A stretch of 64,000 nt of DNA from Trichostrongylus colubriformis (lineage: Eukaryota; Nematoda; Chromadorea; Rhabditida; Trichostrongylidae), in assembly GCA_963978905.1 (NCBI GenBank), contig OZ022256.1:8911501-8975500 (forward strand), written 5' to 3'. Position 1 is the first letter of the stretch; every line of letters starts with the position of its first letter. Shown here one piece after another: positions 49,580-62,562 of the stretch. Below the pieces are notes generated by a model, which worked only from the letters and a program-made list of their open reading frames with translations, was not told where the DNA came from and searched no databases. The translations under genes and the position numbers were made by a program.

Positions 49580-50053
49580 ATTTCATTCCATTCAGCTCCT
49601 GAATGGAATGTCAAAACGAATAGTTTTTCTGAGACCAACGGATTAGTGAGACTGCACATCAGTTATTTCTGTCTGTCTGAACGTAACAAATGTGTACTTC
49701 TTTGACGATAAAGAAGTTGCACACGCAAGGACGAACTTCGAGGCGCCAGTTCGGTCGGAAGACAGAAGATTGAACTAATTTTACTCGCGGCTGGATTAAC
49801 TAAGCACATTCACCGGATGACCTGACCAAAATCATGATGAAAGAAGATCGCAGGTTTGCCGGGCCCGCACATAATAATTATTTCCCACCTTGTAGGGGTA
49901 TTATTGTTTTGCATCACATCAAATTGTAATTTCGGCAGAGTCTGAACTCGTCTTCAGACGAGAAGCGGCGCATAGCGCGAATACGTGATGGCCTATCACG
50001 TCGAAAGATCTGCCCCACGGTGCGTCAAGTGGTTAGTGCATTTGACCCCAAAG

Positions 50054-50670
50054 TACATACATACATACATACATACATACATACATACATACATACATAC
50101 ATACATACATACATACATACATACATACATACATACATACATACATACATACATACATACATACATACATACATACATACATACATACATACATACATAC
50201 ATACATACATACATACATACATACATACATACATACATACATACATACATACATACATACATACATACATACATACATACATACATACATACATACATAC
50301 ATACATACATACATACATACATACATACATACATACATACATACATACATACATACATACATACATACATACATACATACATACATACATACATACATAC
50401 ATACATACATACATACATACATACATACATACATACATACATACATACATACATACATACATACATACATACATACATACATACATACATACATACATAC
50501 ATACATACATACATACATACATACATACATACATACATACATACATACATACATACATACATACATACATACATACATACATACATACATACATACATAC
50601 ATACATACATACATACATACATACATACATACATACATACATACATACATACATACATACATACATACAT
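50054..50670. repeat. (CATA)n microsatellite, ~154 perfect copies
   Basis: An uninterrupted TACA/CATA tetranucleotide array of ~617 bp. The long reading frames across it on both strands (Tyr-Ile-His-Thr and Met-Tyr-Val-Cys repeats) exist only because the array has no stop codons. Confidence 0.98.
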
Positions 50671-53600
50671 AGTAAGAAATGCTAAAATTGGTTCCGTAAT
50701 TGCGTCGCCGTGATAAACGATACCTATTCCCCTATAGAAGCCCTTCACCGGTAAATAATTGATCGCCGCAATTCATTATTCATACCGAATACACGTACCA
50801 AAGCCCTTAACTGAAAAATCAAAGGAAATCCGCATACTTGGCGTATCCCCAAAAGATGTCAAAGCTAACTACTTATGCGCACGAACGTCTACAAGTGAAA
50901 CCAGGACAAGCTTGAATTTTTCAAATAAAGTTCATTACAGGGGCTAGATCGCCGGTTATTTCGACCTCTCTGCCATGCATCTGTATCAGCGCGGCTAGGG
51001 CGCAGACTGTTGAGAGGCAGAATCTATAGTGAGTGAACTATTCGAAGAGGGCGCAGACAGAAAGCGAAAAATGAATATTACTTGCTCGCGAATTTCGAAC
51101 TGTGACTGAGTTCAAGATGTCCCCATGTTCTGAACTAATATGAGCCATGAGTAGAACCCTGTTGGAACAAAGAAGAACATAAAATCGTTCGGTGAATAAA
51201 CTGGTTATGCAAGCGGATCGGCAAAAACTACCTCACTATACAGAACACAGTTGGAGGTCGAAAAAATCTAATTTGGTTCCGGAAGACATTGGATCTTTTA
51301 TGTGATGGACTGTCATGAAATGGATTACAATAGCCCGTATGGGAACTAGTTATTGATTTGACTGTTGTGACGATAACGGAAAACTTTCTAGTTGTTTGGA
51401 GAAGTCGTTAGAAAACGGAAATAGAAATATATAAATAGATAATCAACAATAAATATTATCGGTAACTTTGGAATGCTGTAAACATGCATTTTCTCTTAGC
51501 CCACATTGAAAAATTTTATTGTGAACAAGTCTAAATGAATGTTTTGGAAGACGAAAAAATGAACTGATCGACATTGATTGCTGCTTCATTGCCATTGATT
51601 TTTTCATTTCAGAACAACTCCCGCTAACATCTGCAAAAACTACTGCGCTTCAGAAAAAAACTACAGGTGGCTATACATACACTCGCAACTTTCGCTCCAC
51701 TTCACCCTCCATCTCTACAACGGAATATTCCAGCGAATTGTTCTATATTTAGAACAAAAGTCTTAACTAACAATTTTGCAGAGAACTTTATGTAGTTCGG
51801 TTGCCTCGTTTTTCTAAACCTACACTATAGTGGTTTTTTGGCGCGTCCAATACATGCATAAATGAATAAACAAATAAACTCTTTGGACCGCATACACAGT
51901 ACTCAAGCAAGATCCATGGTCCAGTAGCAAGATAGTCCTAGGTTTTCCATGAATTCCCCAGCAGAAAAATAAAAATCTGAACAAGGATTCCAAGCAAGGC
52001 AGCAAGATGAATACGACGATCGAATAAATTCTGAGACATTTCTATTGAAGTAAGTTTCAGACTTGGAATAGATTCTTTCCACTCTTGCGCTTGAAGTCCG
52101 ACGATAGCCTCCGTCGGTCGTGCTTCATGTGCATATATACCAAAGACGAAACAAAAAGCTGTGTGTCTTTTATGGATGCGCCGTGCACACGATTTATCGA
52201 ATTAGCGTCTCTTATATTTGAGGGCCCGTGCGAAATGGAAGCCAAACCTGTTTGCTACAAACAAGAAAATAATTGTATAACAAATAATTATCCCCTTGAC
52301 TAATCACTTAATTTGAAACAAACAGTTGAAAGTAAATGTTTGAATAGAAACCCCCATTGTTCAGAGTAAACTTTCACAACTTTTTCAGTTTATATGATTG
52401 CTCTTAAGGAAAGATTAAAGCAATGCAGTTGTGATAGTGGAAGTGCCTTGAAGGCTTTGTATGTGATTATGGGTCGTTGGGATATTTTCGTTGGAAAGAA
52501 GAAGGAAAAAGGGATCAAGAGAAAAGGTGTGAAGTAATCTCTACTACTGAAATAATCCGATTCAAATCAAGAACCTGTTTAGACGGAGCGCTCACAAAGT
52601 GCGCGACCTTCGTTGTGACCCCCGTCCTATCGTCCAGCACCACGATGAATTACAACCGTTCATCGCTAGTAAGTTAGCCATACTCGATTGGAAAAATTCC
52701 ATTTTTCCGCACTAACTAGAGTGGATTAATGACAGTCATCAGAGAGAAAGATTCGAAGGGACATTGGCCTCGTTTGGCCGGTCAGTTGCCAGCCACCAGT
52801 GCAATCGAGTGGTAGCAATTAATCGAACTAAGTGCATTGGTCCCACACACACAATTCATCAGATTCGTTAAACCCACAAAGCTGCTCAACAGCGAAGGGC
52901 CCGCACAGAGGAGAGAACAACTGTGTGTAATACAATAGCGACACGATTTCTAGAAAACCAATCAAGGTCATCCTCAGGTATAGACCCGTCATTAAATAGA
53001 AAATGAGTATCGACACATACATCATGTGAGTAGGCAGTGAGGGATGAATGAGGGTGGTAGAGACGGGGTGGGGGAGGACTGAATGGCTGGCCGACCGGAT
53101 GGGCGACTACGGCCAGGACAATCACGTTGGCGTCTACTACCCATGTGTTTTCAAAGACTTCAAATCAAAAAGTCAACAGAAACCCGTAACACCTGTACAG
53201 GAGGAGTGATGTAAAGTGCGTAAAAATGGCTTTAAACTCGCCGAAAACAATTAAAAGGCGCCTAAAAACGAAAACGCCGGCGATACGAGCGTCAACCAGA
53301 GCATGCACACATGTGGCTGGCTTGGGGTTTTTTCTTGAATTTATGCCGTGGCGACAAAGTAACCATGGCGAGTCGCAAAATCGATACCTGAAGCCGTTTT
53401 CCCGTGTTGCAAACCGCTGGGGGAATAGTTATTATTGGTAAGTCAATGATGGCTAGAGGTGATGAAGGCCTAAGGTAAGGCTTAAGAATGCTTAGACCTC
53501 ACCTGTGTCTGGCATGGACACCATAAAGGGCACCGCATTCCTCAGTAAATCCACAGGCCCCGTCCTTGACTGTGCAAATCCATCCCACTCTTCACTGCTA

Positions 53601-54357
53601 ATGGGATTTGTGCAGTGTGCGGCAGAGAATCGCCTGGGAATCCTTCAACTGTTAATGAGTATCTCCCCGAATATTGTGGACAACTTGAAAGGGGGGGGGG
53701 GCAGGAAGATCCTGACATTGGCACTAGGAAGTGGGTAAATTCCAGCAGCATTGTCTTTTTTCTTTTCACATCTAACTTCCACACTAGAAACTACACCTTA
53801 ATTTTTGACAAAAAATATCATAGCATATATTGTATTATAATTCTATCTATTTCCATTCACATGGTGGGATATGCTCCATATCCAAAATATTAAAAATTTG
53901 CAAGAAAGTGGTTTTGAAATTGAGAGAAGTAATACAAAATATAAGTCCAATGGCAGCTCAGCGCAACATTGACTGCCACGGTTCCCTCCCCTTCGATGTG
54001 AGCCTGGCGATTCGTGACGAAGGGTCAACCAAAGTCCATTTCAAAGAATCGTCATTTCCATTTCCATTGCAAATGTAGAGACTGATGCAATTCAAGTGAT
54101 TTGTCTCATAGTGATAGGTGCTCTCTTGATGTATCACCCACCCATTGAGTTCTAGAAACTTCTTGAAAATTCGGGAGATTATCGTAAAAATTGTCTTACG
54201 AGTAATAGTGTTGCAAAATGTGCGAAATCGGCGGTGAGCCAACTGTTTGATTTTTTCTGAACAATAGCAGTCAGAGTGAAAAGTGCCAACATACGCGTTC
54301 CCCTGAATTGTTTATACAGGTGGATGAGGACATAGTGCGATGAGGGTGAGGGTATAC
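50671..54357. other. Region with only weak exon-like signals
   Basis: Acceptor-bounded open segments occur at 51613-51666, 51782-51830 and 52061-52304 on the plus strand, some Cys-rich, but they do not join into one in-phase gene that I can defend. A G11 run is at 53691. Confidence 0.4.
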
Positions 54358-54447
54358 CTGTGAGAGAATGTGGTAATTATCCTTGACCTCCACAGATTCA
54401 GCCTCTACAATGGAATGTTTTGTGCCGGACGACTGTCCCCTCCCCAT
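54358..54447 (-). CDS. Candidate first coding exon, possibly of the FRMD4-like gene
   Basis: On the minus strand, TTCATCACAG is followed 6 nt later by an ATG. Thirty open codons (MGRGQSSGTKHSIVEAES and VEVKDNYHILSQ) end at a GTATAC donor in phase 0. The first well-supported FRMD4-like exon (44740) starts in phase 0 and lacks its own upstream Met, so the join is possible. It would imply a ~9.6 kb first intron. The acceptor-like site just before the ATG could be a spliced-leader site. It could equally be a chance open segment. Confidence 0.35.
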
Positions 54448-55594
54448 GATTACCTGTGATGAAGTAAAAAACATTTCCAAAGGCTCAAGAATTTTGATTC
54501 ACAACTTATTTTCAATCACTTTTCAAAAATACGGTTACTAGAAACAAAAATCACAAAAAAATGCAAAATGAATGAAAAACTAAGAAAATTAATTGAAAAT
54601 CAAATAGTCCAAATATGGCACGTTCGACAAATTTGCATTTTCGAGGCTACACTTTAGGAATATGAGCATAATAAATGGACTTATGGTTACCGTTCTTGGG
54701 TGCGCCACGCTTTTGTCTTTGCTCTGTCACTTTAGAAGTATTTGACAGCTCTCTGCACCAGTAACCTGCACGACTAGCTAATTGCTTGGACAGCAGGTTC
54801 AGTTTTTATACTGGTGCTATCTCAATGAGGCGGAGGAGGGTATTCCACTATGGACATTTGCATTAAAGCATAGAAGGGAAAAGGAAGCCCTTTTCCCTCC
54901 ACTAACATAAGACTTAGGCAAAAATATACGCCTGAGTGTGCAGTTTGACCCATCGAAAATCTCTCAGAGATGCATAGATGTGCAATTTTTTATGAGATCA
55001 TTGGATAGCATTTTTATACTAAACCTGCAAATGAAAATCATGAAGATTACTGTACTTTGAGGGCAGGTTCCACAGCATTATTAACAGGAAAACTGACCAA
55101 TCACATTCCAGCATCTGTAAACTCCAACGTAGCATCCAGGTTAAGGTTTCATGCACGTATTCGTAGTCGAGGAACAAAGCAGGAACGATCGCGAAGCTTG
55201 ATGATAACGAAAGTCACGAAAACGGAATGAGAAGAAAGAAGGAGGAAAAATTTGTAAAACCGAATTCAGAAATCAGGAAAAGAGGTCCCTGCACTGGAAA
55301 CCCTCAACACAGCTATATTCATAAATTCTCATCATTACTTCTTTTAGAACCGATCTCGAATTTGGAAAAAAAGTTGAAGGTTTAATTCAGAAAGTACAAA
55401 AATACAAAATTGGCAGATTATGAAAAAATTGCTACCGGAGTTCAGTAGTCACGGCACTGGAATCAACATCAAAAATCAGAAAAAGATACTCCTGCATTGA
55501 TACCCCTTCTACTTAGTCATGCTTTAAGGTTTTGACCATTAACTCAGAATCGACTATGTAACAAGCTCTTCAAGTGAATAATAATTTCACTCAA

Positions 55595-55791
55595 TTAGGT
55601 CGCGCTCCACGGGACGTGGGAGCGTGGCTGCGTCCACGCCCTCCCGGCGCTCAGTATGAATGCAGCGAGGCAGAGTAGCACGGGGATGTGCAAAGACAAC
55701 GCAGGCAACGAGGCTGGCTGGCACAGGCGGAGACGCAGAGCCACGCAGCTACGCTCTGCCGCTTGCACCACAGGAGTATGAACGCGACCTC
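55595..55791. repeat. MITE-like element, family B, copy 4
   Basis: The ends TTAGGTCGCGCTCCACG and AGTATGAACGCGACCT form an inverted pair. It contains tgcaaagacaacgcaggcaa and the gagacgcagagccacg block. Confidence 0.75.
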
Positions 55792-58700
55792 AATAGCGAA
55801 AGAAACGGATGTATGCCATCACAAGGGTGCCGGGTTAGGATAAAATGTTTGAACTCAGACAAGATTCGAGTCCTATCTTATGCTTTCCCTGCGCAATGCT
55901 TATCCGTTTCTTTATGTAGATGCCGCGAGCCTTCGTACAAGAAGAAGGTAAAAGAAACCGATGCAGTACAGTATCAATGTCAGGTCACTAGATGAATGTT
56001 CCGTCTAAACATCGAGATCCCGCACCCCACACCGCTTAACTCTTCCAAAGACCATTGCATGTAAATGAGTTGGACGAATTTGTGGCCTGATTCACAGGGT
56101 TCGAGGGGGCTCCGAATAGCTCGCCAGCTTTGCTTGCTATGAGCGGGAAGGGCAACAGCACTATTGGGTTTGCCTAAGCTCGTAAGGAAAGAGTTCCGCA
56201 AGGATGAAAAGACATTTTCATTCGGATGTCTACCTTGATTGCCCTTCTATTCAATTATTCAATTCAGTTTTTCCAATTTTTCAGTTCATGATTATTTATT
56301 AGATTTTTTTCATTTATTTTTAACCTTCTAGTTTTTATCCATGTACCGAGGAATTATCGCTTCTTTACATTCGTTCCCCTTGAACTGATAATTTATCAGT
56401 TCAGGGGAAACGAATATCATAGCTGATAGTTTGAATGGATTTTACGCGCTCTCGTCCATCTGAGCCGTCATTTTATGCAAACTTAATCCTCTTAGAGCTG
56501 GTCGGCTAGCTCCTAAGTAAGTATTTCTAACGTATTGACGATGCATCAATCACAAAGCACATAGAACTTTCCAGAAAAATATATACCAGACCAATCGAGA
56601 CAGTATAAAATAAATGTCAACCAATTTCTAACGGGAGGGTTGGCGGCAGCAGCTTCGTAGTTTTGGTCAAATATGACTGATTCGACTATGATAACACAGG
56701 CAAACACTCAGATCCGAATAATATTAGTAACAGAAAAATAAATATTGAAGAAAAATAAACAGTTTAGCAACAAATATTTATTGGTGTTGATGAGGGCAAG
56801 ATATGATTTGCGCGAAGGATAGAAAATCCTCAAAGAAGTAAACTTCACAGAAGAACCTCAATGAGCCTTGAAAAAAAACTTGGAAAAATAACCTTACAGA
56901 AAAAACCTCAAAGAAGCACTCAGAGTAAATATGATGTATGTAGTGGTTAGAGCGACATGCGAACATCTGAGAAATGATTAACCAGCAATAACTAATAGAA
57001 AGCCTAAAATTTATAAATAAATAATAATAACACATATAATTGTTTATGTTGTTTGTAATAAAAAGAGAGCGAGTTTTGAAGTGCCCGAAGAAAAAAACAC
57101 GGAAGAAGCCCTCAAAGAATATATGATGTGGTGGAAACCAGAAATGACTCGTCTCGTATCGGTTTTTCATCGAAACATAGTTGGGCTGAGTAAAAGGATC
57201 TACAGAATGATACGTGGCAGCTGTCTGTAGACTGGAACGCGCGGTTTATGTTCTCAAACAGGTCTGCTGGCGATGGTTATTATAGTTTTGCAACGGTATG
57301 ACTCACAATGAGGCATAGGTGAAGGCATAATGCTCACTATTCATCTTAATCATCTGAATAGGAGCCGGTTGCGAGAGTGCTTTGGGGTTTTTTTCGTGAC
57401 CAATTTTTCAAACACCATTATGTACCTTTCATACTTTTCCGGCTTCGGCGTTTTTAGCAGAACGCGTCGCAAAAGTACCGAAGTATAACTAGGTGGTAGT
57501 GGAAGGGGCGTGAATTTGGGGCGAAATTCGAATCTCGGCTAGAATCTTGGCATAGCGTCAATATTGGCAAGATTCGCGCAGGCTTTCGCCTTAACCATAG
57601 TACTGTAGTATTATGGTCAAGTCAGTTTGGTCAAGCGCTATGGATAGAACCCGTCGCAACTGTGCCGGCGTTGTCGGCGGTGGATACCGCCGTGCCAGCG
57701 CCAGCCACAAATCATGAAAGAGCGGCTAGAGGTAAGTGGCTCCCCTGGATGTCACCCTGAACAGTTACTCTAGGTAACAACGTGAAGGGAAAGAAGGAAG
57801 CGTTGAAAATACGTTTGCTCGAGGCCAGGTGTGATTCAGCTGGATGGGCGTGGCTTGGTTGTGCTCAAGCAGGCACAGCAGTGTGAGGGTACACCATGCA
57901 GCCGCAACAAGTGCTAGTGCAGCCTGAGCAGTTATCCAAGGATCTGTTTGCCACAAAAAGTCAGCCACTGATCTGATAATTGCGTGGTGTGCATTTATCT
58001 CCGGCTCTACTTCCCGGGCACCGATTTTGGTGCCGATTCTGAGTAATTGATTCGATAACCAGCGTCTGCTAAATATTAACATCGTAACTACTAACAACAG
58101 TCACAGGTACAGGTGAGCCAAACTTAAACGTATGGATGCCTGTACAACATGCAATACAGCTGCAATAAGAGTAGGAAGCTGTTCAGAGTGGTCATTGCCC
58201 AGCACCTGGTTATCTACCTTCGAGAATCAAGTGAGGAGTCTTTTGCCAACATGATATCAGAACCATTTCCGACCATCGTAGATGAGCAAACGAACACGAA
58301 ACGAGATTTAGCACAAGGATTAGTGGGCAAGAGATGAATAAATTATCTATCTGAAGAAATAGGACGAGTATGAGGAACCAATCGGGATTGAAGAAATCGT
58401 TCGCAAATGTGAACGACAGATCTACCTCTGGCGCGAAGACGAAGACAGGAGACTAAGTGTTGTCGACGCTATCGTGGATGAATCTATCGAGATCGCGAGG
58501 TGTGTTGGCCACTTCAACGCCGGCGTCTACCTCTTATCGACACCGTGCACGCGCTCTTGTGGTTTGAGAGTTGTGGGACGAAGCTCTTAAAAAGGCAAAG
58601 TAAAGGCGTATAGTGTCCGAGGCTCAATTCAATTAGTCATTCATTACACCTTCACTTACCTATTCATCAATATACCCATTTATTATTTATTCATCTTTTT

Positions 58701-59850
58701 ATTTACGAGGGCTCGTAAAAGTGTTGGGATAAATGCAAAAATTGGAAGACACCGGCACAGGTATGTGGCAGATTGCGGAAAATAAATTTAGGGGTGCTCA
58801 GCAGTGTATTAGTAAAGAAAAAACGAAACAAAACTGCGAAAAAACCGAGAAATAGGAACCTGAAGATCCTTTTTTCTGTCGCACCCCTCTGCGTCAGTAG
58901 TTAGGGGTGGATTGCAGACGGACAAGAGGCTGAATCAGCCGGCCGCAAACGTTGCTCCGCCCTCGCCGGCAACTCACGCAGCTGATGAACTGCAGAACGA
59001 CACGCCGTGCTGCGGAATTGTGATCATACCACAAGCTGCGCTTTTTCGATGCGAATTTCGCTGCATATCACCTTTTCTGAAGTGGAAGGTTTGTTTTCAG
59101 AGAACATATGTTCACCTACGTCACTTTCTCCTTAACCTTCTTGGTGTGTTTGAGGGAAGCAAATAGTGTGCCACGTAGCGCAGAATCATTCCCCAAGTTG
59201 GTCTGCGGCAACCCAGACATGCCTCCGATGCAGAGCCAACTCGGCATTTGCGCGGTTCGATCCAGCAGGGCATGCTCCTTGCCCACTGAGTTATCCTGAC
59301 ATGAGGGTGAGGGTACAACGGATATCGCTCAGGTCACACGTTCATTTCGTTTTTTTACCTTCGTATTAAGGGCCTCGACCTTTATATCCGACCATCGTAC
59401 CAGAGTCTGCGCTTGTCTACTTCTACCGTTGCCTTTGAATGATTACTACAGTGGCAAAGGAAAGGGGAGGGGTTACGGTAATACAGTACTCATATGTAGC
59501 TGTGGACAAAATAATATGCACTTTAAGTGCATGTCCATGAAGATAAAATGCTCACTTAGGAATTTCAAGAACGATGATGTAACTTTGAGCCCATTCTTCC
59601 CACAAGAGCTTCTCTGAATTAGCTCCGCTGCTTTCGAATGGTCAATTTCAAAGTATGTCAAATATGCGTTGCTAATCTGGGCCAGCTAATCCTAGCTAAC
59701 CTCGTAACCTTGATCGTTCACCAAAAAAGGATAGCTATGTACGTGATGAAATTGCTGTCCCCGGCATGCGCAATGGGAACGCGCTACAACGTTACTGCCG
59801 TCGACCTGCCTCACTTCTTTTTCTTAGTGACGCTGGCACGGATTTTAAAG
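55792..59850. other. No supported gene
   Basis: AT-rich around 56200-57100. 57765-58097 (-) has one hydrophobic stretch (AALALVAAAWCTLTLLCLL) but no partner exons or motif. 59190-59290 contains a GGTTCGATCC box resembling a tRNA B box, without a convincing tRNA fold. Confidence 0.4.
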
Positions 59851-59992
59851 ACTTTTGTGTTGAAAAATTCAAAAAAATCAATTCATACTTCGGAACACTA
59901 AGGGATTTGGATTGATTGAGAAGCAGTGGGATGTCCATCTTGGAATACTCGCTAAAAGCTGGAAGGCTGGGTAAGCCATGCATGTAAAATAC
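59851..59992 (+). repeat. Direct repeat, copy 1 (partner at 60861-61012)
   Basis: About 145 bp beginning acttttgtgttgaaaaattc and ending gccatgcatgtaaaata, repeated ~1 kb downstream with a few substitutions and one small insertion. Confidence 0.9.
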
Positions 59993-60860
59993 TTTTTGGG
60001 TATGAGACAAATGATTGTAAAAATTTTTATCGCTAAATAATGAAGGTCCAAAATCGAATAATCATTTTCAGTTGTGTGCTTTTTTCAAAATTAAGTGATT
60101 AGTTAAGCTGATAATCATTTGGTGTAATTATTTGATTATTATTTATTTACTCGTATTAAAGAGTTAGTTTAGTTTCCGTTTCGCACTGGCCTTCAGAGGG
60201 AACCAAACAAAGAAGAAGTTTCCTCCTCTGAGCTCTTAAGTAAGGGAAGAGAGAAAACAGTCTTTAAGATGTGAATAAACTTATTTAATAACTTGTTAAC
60301 GAAATAAATCTTATTAACAGGGGATAAAGCCCTGAAAGAAGGTCACAGTAACTATTGCACCATCACGGTGGGTTGACTATTCCCTCGGTGTTCAATGAAA
60401 CGTACGTTACCTGTCTGCACGAATAAACGGCAAACTATGGAGGAATCTGAGAAAAAAAAATTTGGAAATCACTTCTCACTAAGGCTAAAAAAGAAATGTC
60501 ACCCCTGCCCCCCCACCCCCTAATAGAAGCACCTCAATGTCGTAAAAAGCGCTTCAAAAGTTGGAGGCTATGTGCATGAGCGTATCTATGGGGATTAGCT
60601 GAGGTGACATCAGTCTGTTGTCGGAAACCTACATAAACGTCCGTCATTGGAAGAGTATACTGCCCACTTGACATGCGATAAGGATCGCGGCGCTTGGGAG
60701 AGATGAAAGAATGTCCATAGCTTGCTTGGTTCGATGATGGATGAGTTGACTTGCTGAGAACTCACTCAGAAACTTTAGGGAGGAGAAGGCAATCACATGG
60801 GTTATCCCTGAGGGATTTAGGAGTTATTTACTCCGGGAAGCCCATGAGTTCGAGCGTAAA

Positions 60861-61012
60861 ACTTTTGTGTTGAAAAATTCGAAAAAAAAATCAATTTATA
60901 CACGAGAATTCAGAACACTAAGGGCTTTGGATTGATTGAGAACCAGTGGGATGTCCATCTTGGAATACTCGCTGAAAGCTGGAAGGCTGGGTAAGCCATG
61001 CATGTAACATAC
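60861..61012 (+). repeat. Direct repeat, copy 2
   Basis: Same unit as 59851-59992, in the same orientation, including ggattgattgaga.ccagtg-type sequence and gatgtccatcttggaatact. Confidence 0.9.
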
Positions 61013-62384
61013 TCTACAGAAGCAGTTATTTGAATGCGGATGTCATCGGCAAATTGCACAATCTGAAGGAATACTGTTCGATACGGAATTTGGTTTTATG
61101 ACAGGGGAGAGGAGGATGATCAGGGAAAAGGGATGGGGAGGGGATAGTTCAAAAGTGTGAGTTTTTACCCAAACGTAAGAGGTGCAAAGTGCCACGAAGG
61201 GAACAGGAATTTTCGTGACCATTTATAGAGTGTTCACGGTGGCTGTGGCTCTTCCACTCTGGAACTCCTTCTCTCTCCTAAACGGCTGTCTATAGAGCCT
61301 AAAACGCCTCAAATCCGAGCCAGTGATGCTCAAGACTGATATTGCAATCCTGCTGCCATGATGTACCATTTTTAACTTGTCATGGCCCACGCTAAAGCTA
61401 GCTGAGCGTGCACCTTTAGTCCAGAAATGTGATTAGATTCAATGATTAGTTCCCGAGAAAATAAAGACCTATAGCATTCTTGTAATTATCTTACAGTATA
61501 ATTAAAATATACTTCATGGACTGAAAACCCTCACCCGAGCTAGGTCACCCTCACGTTATACGGCTGGGAATGAGCAGGATAGTAACTTTCTAGAAGTTTA
61601 TAAAACTTATAAAAAGGCACGTCAGCCCGGGTTCTCTGAATGACAGTCGTCCCCAGATTTGTGAAAGAGAAGATTGGCATTAAAGAGCTGGAACGAGGAC
61701 AAGCGACGACAAAGTTTGTGACGATAACTCAGCAAACCGGGAGGGAGTGACGGTCTGAAAGGCGCATGGCCACCACAGAGGGATCGTAATGCAAACGATA
61801 CGAATCGTAAAAGTACATAGCGTATCACGGACGTAACGCAGACGAATAGTCGATCTCAAAGAAGGGGCCGAGGAGGTAACAAAAGGTGGGTGGCTTGTTG
61901 AGGAATGAGTGGATATCGCCGCCGGAGACCCCACCTCTGCCACCACCACCACCACCACCGCCGTCGTGCCGTGAAAGTAGGCCGCGTATTGCGTCGTTTC
62001 AAGGCCTTATGATTATCGCGCGCGCCAACATAAATCTGCCATTTCGACATATATCGACGGTTCGGACGTTTACGATGCGCTATCGCCAGCCATCCTATTT
62101 CACACTGAAGAGAAACATGCATGGTGCCACTGGGGATGGCTTGGAGGTTAGATATACCATGGGAGCTCTGAACGTCTCCCCTCCCCTCAGGATTTCCATT
62201 CTGTTTGTTCAGTATGAAGTGGTATGAAGGATGCCTTGGCTTCATAGCTTCTGAAGATTAGGTGTTAACACTGTTATGCAAAGCTAATTGGGTGAAATGA
62301 TCACATCCCCTTACCAATATCTGCATTTGAGGGTGAAAGTCCGGAGCGCGGCACACCCCGGGAAGATAACCACTGCGAAATCCC
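61013..62384. other. No supported gene
   Basis: Includes a short CCA-repeat stretch near 61938-61960. That repeat makes overlapping Pro-rich and Trp-rich frames on opposite strands, which I do not accept as genes. Confidence 0.4.
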
Positions 62385-62562
62385 ATTTCAAGGCAGCTTC
62401 AGGGGAAATTTGGACGAAAAGTCAAAGAAGTAGTGAATATGAAGGCCGAGATGCCTATTAACAGGACAGTGGAGAGAAAAGGGATGGAAATGGCCAAATA
62501 CCCGAGAATAGGAGCCCTCCCCACCGTTGGTTCTAGGCGCGGACGACCTTTCCGTTAAGACT
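62385..62562. repeat. Dispersed repeat, copy 2 (partner at 8917-9095)
   Basis: Matches 8917-9095 over most of its length, in the same orientation, ending in the shared 'ggcgcggacgacctttccg'-type sequence. Confidence 0.6.

Noticed and set aside
49985..50748. Long open frames on both strands (up to 250 codons) over the CATA array
   Set aside because: They consist only of the tetranucleotide translated in different frames; no stop codon is possible in the array.
53226..53441. Open frame starting MALNSPKTIKRRL and ending at a GTAAGT
   Set aside because: The donor is good, but there is no in-phase downstream exon or recognisable motif.
56778..57170. 130-codon minus-strand open frame rich in Phe
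   Set aside because: It comes from an AT-rich stretch with repeated 'cctcaaagaag'-type sequence; the composition is not protein-like.
57765..58097. 110-codon minus-strand frame with one hydrophobic segment
   Set aside because: A single membrane-like stretch is not enough; no partner exons or family match.
59190..59300. Possible tRNA or SINE with GGTTCGATCC
   Set aside because: The box is nearly self-complementary, so its strand is unclear, and no stem structure supports it.
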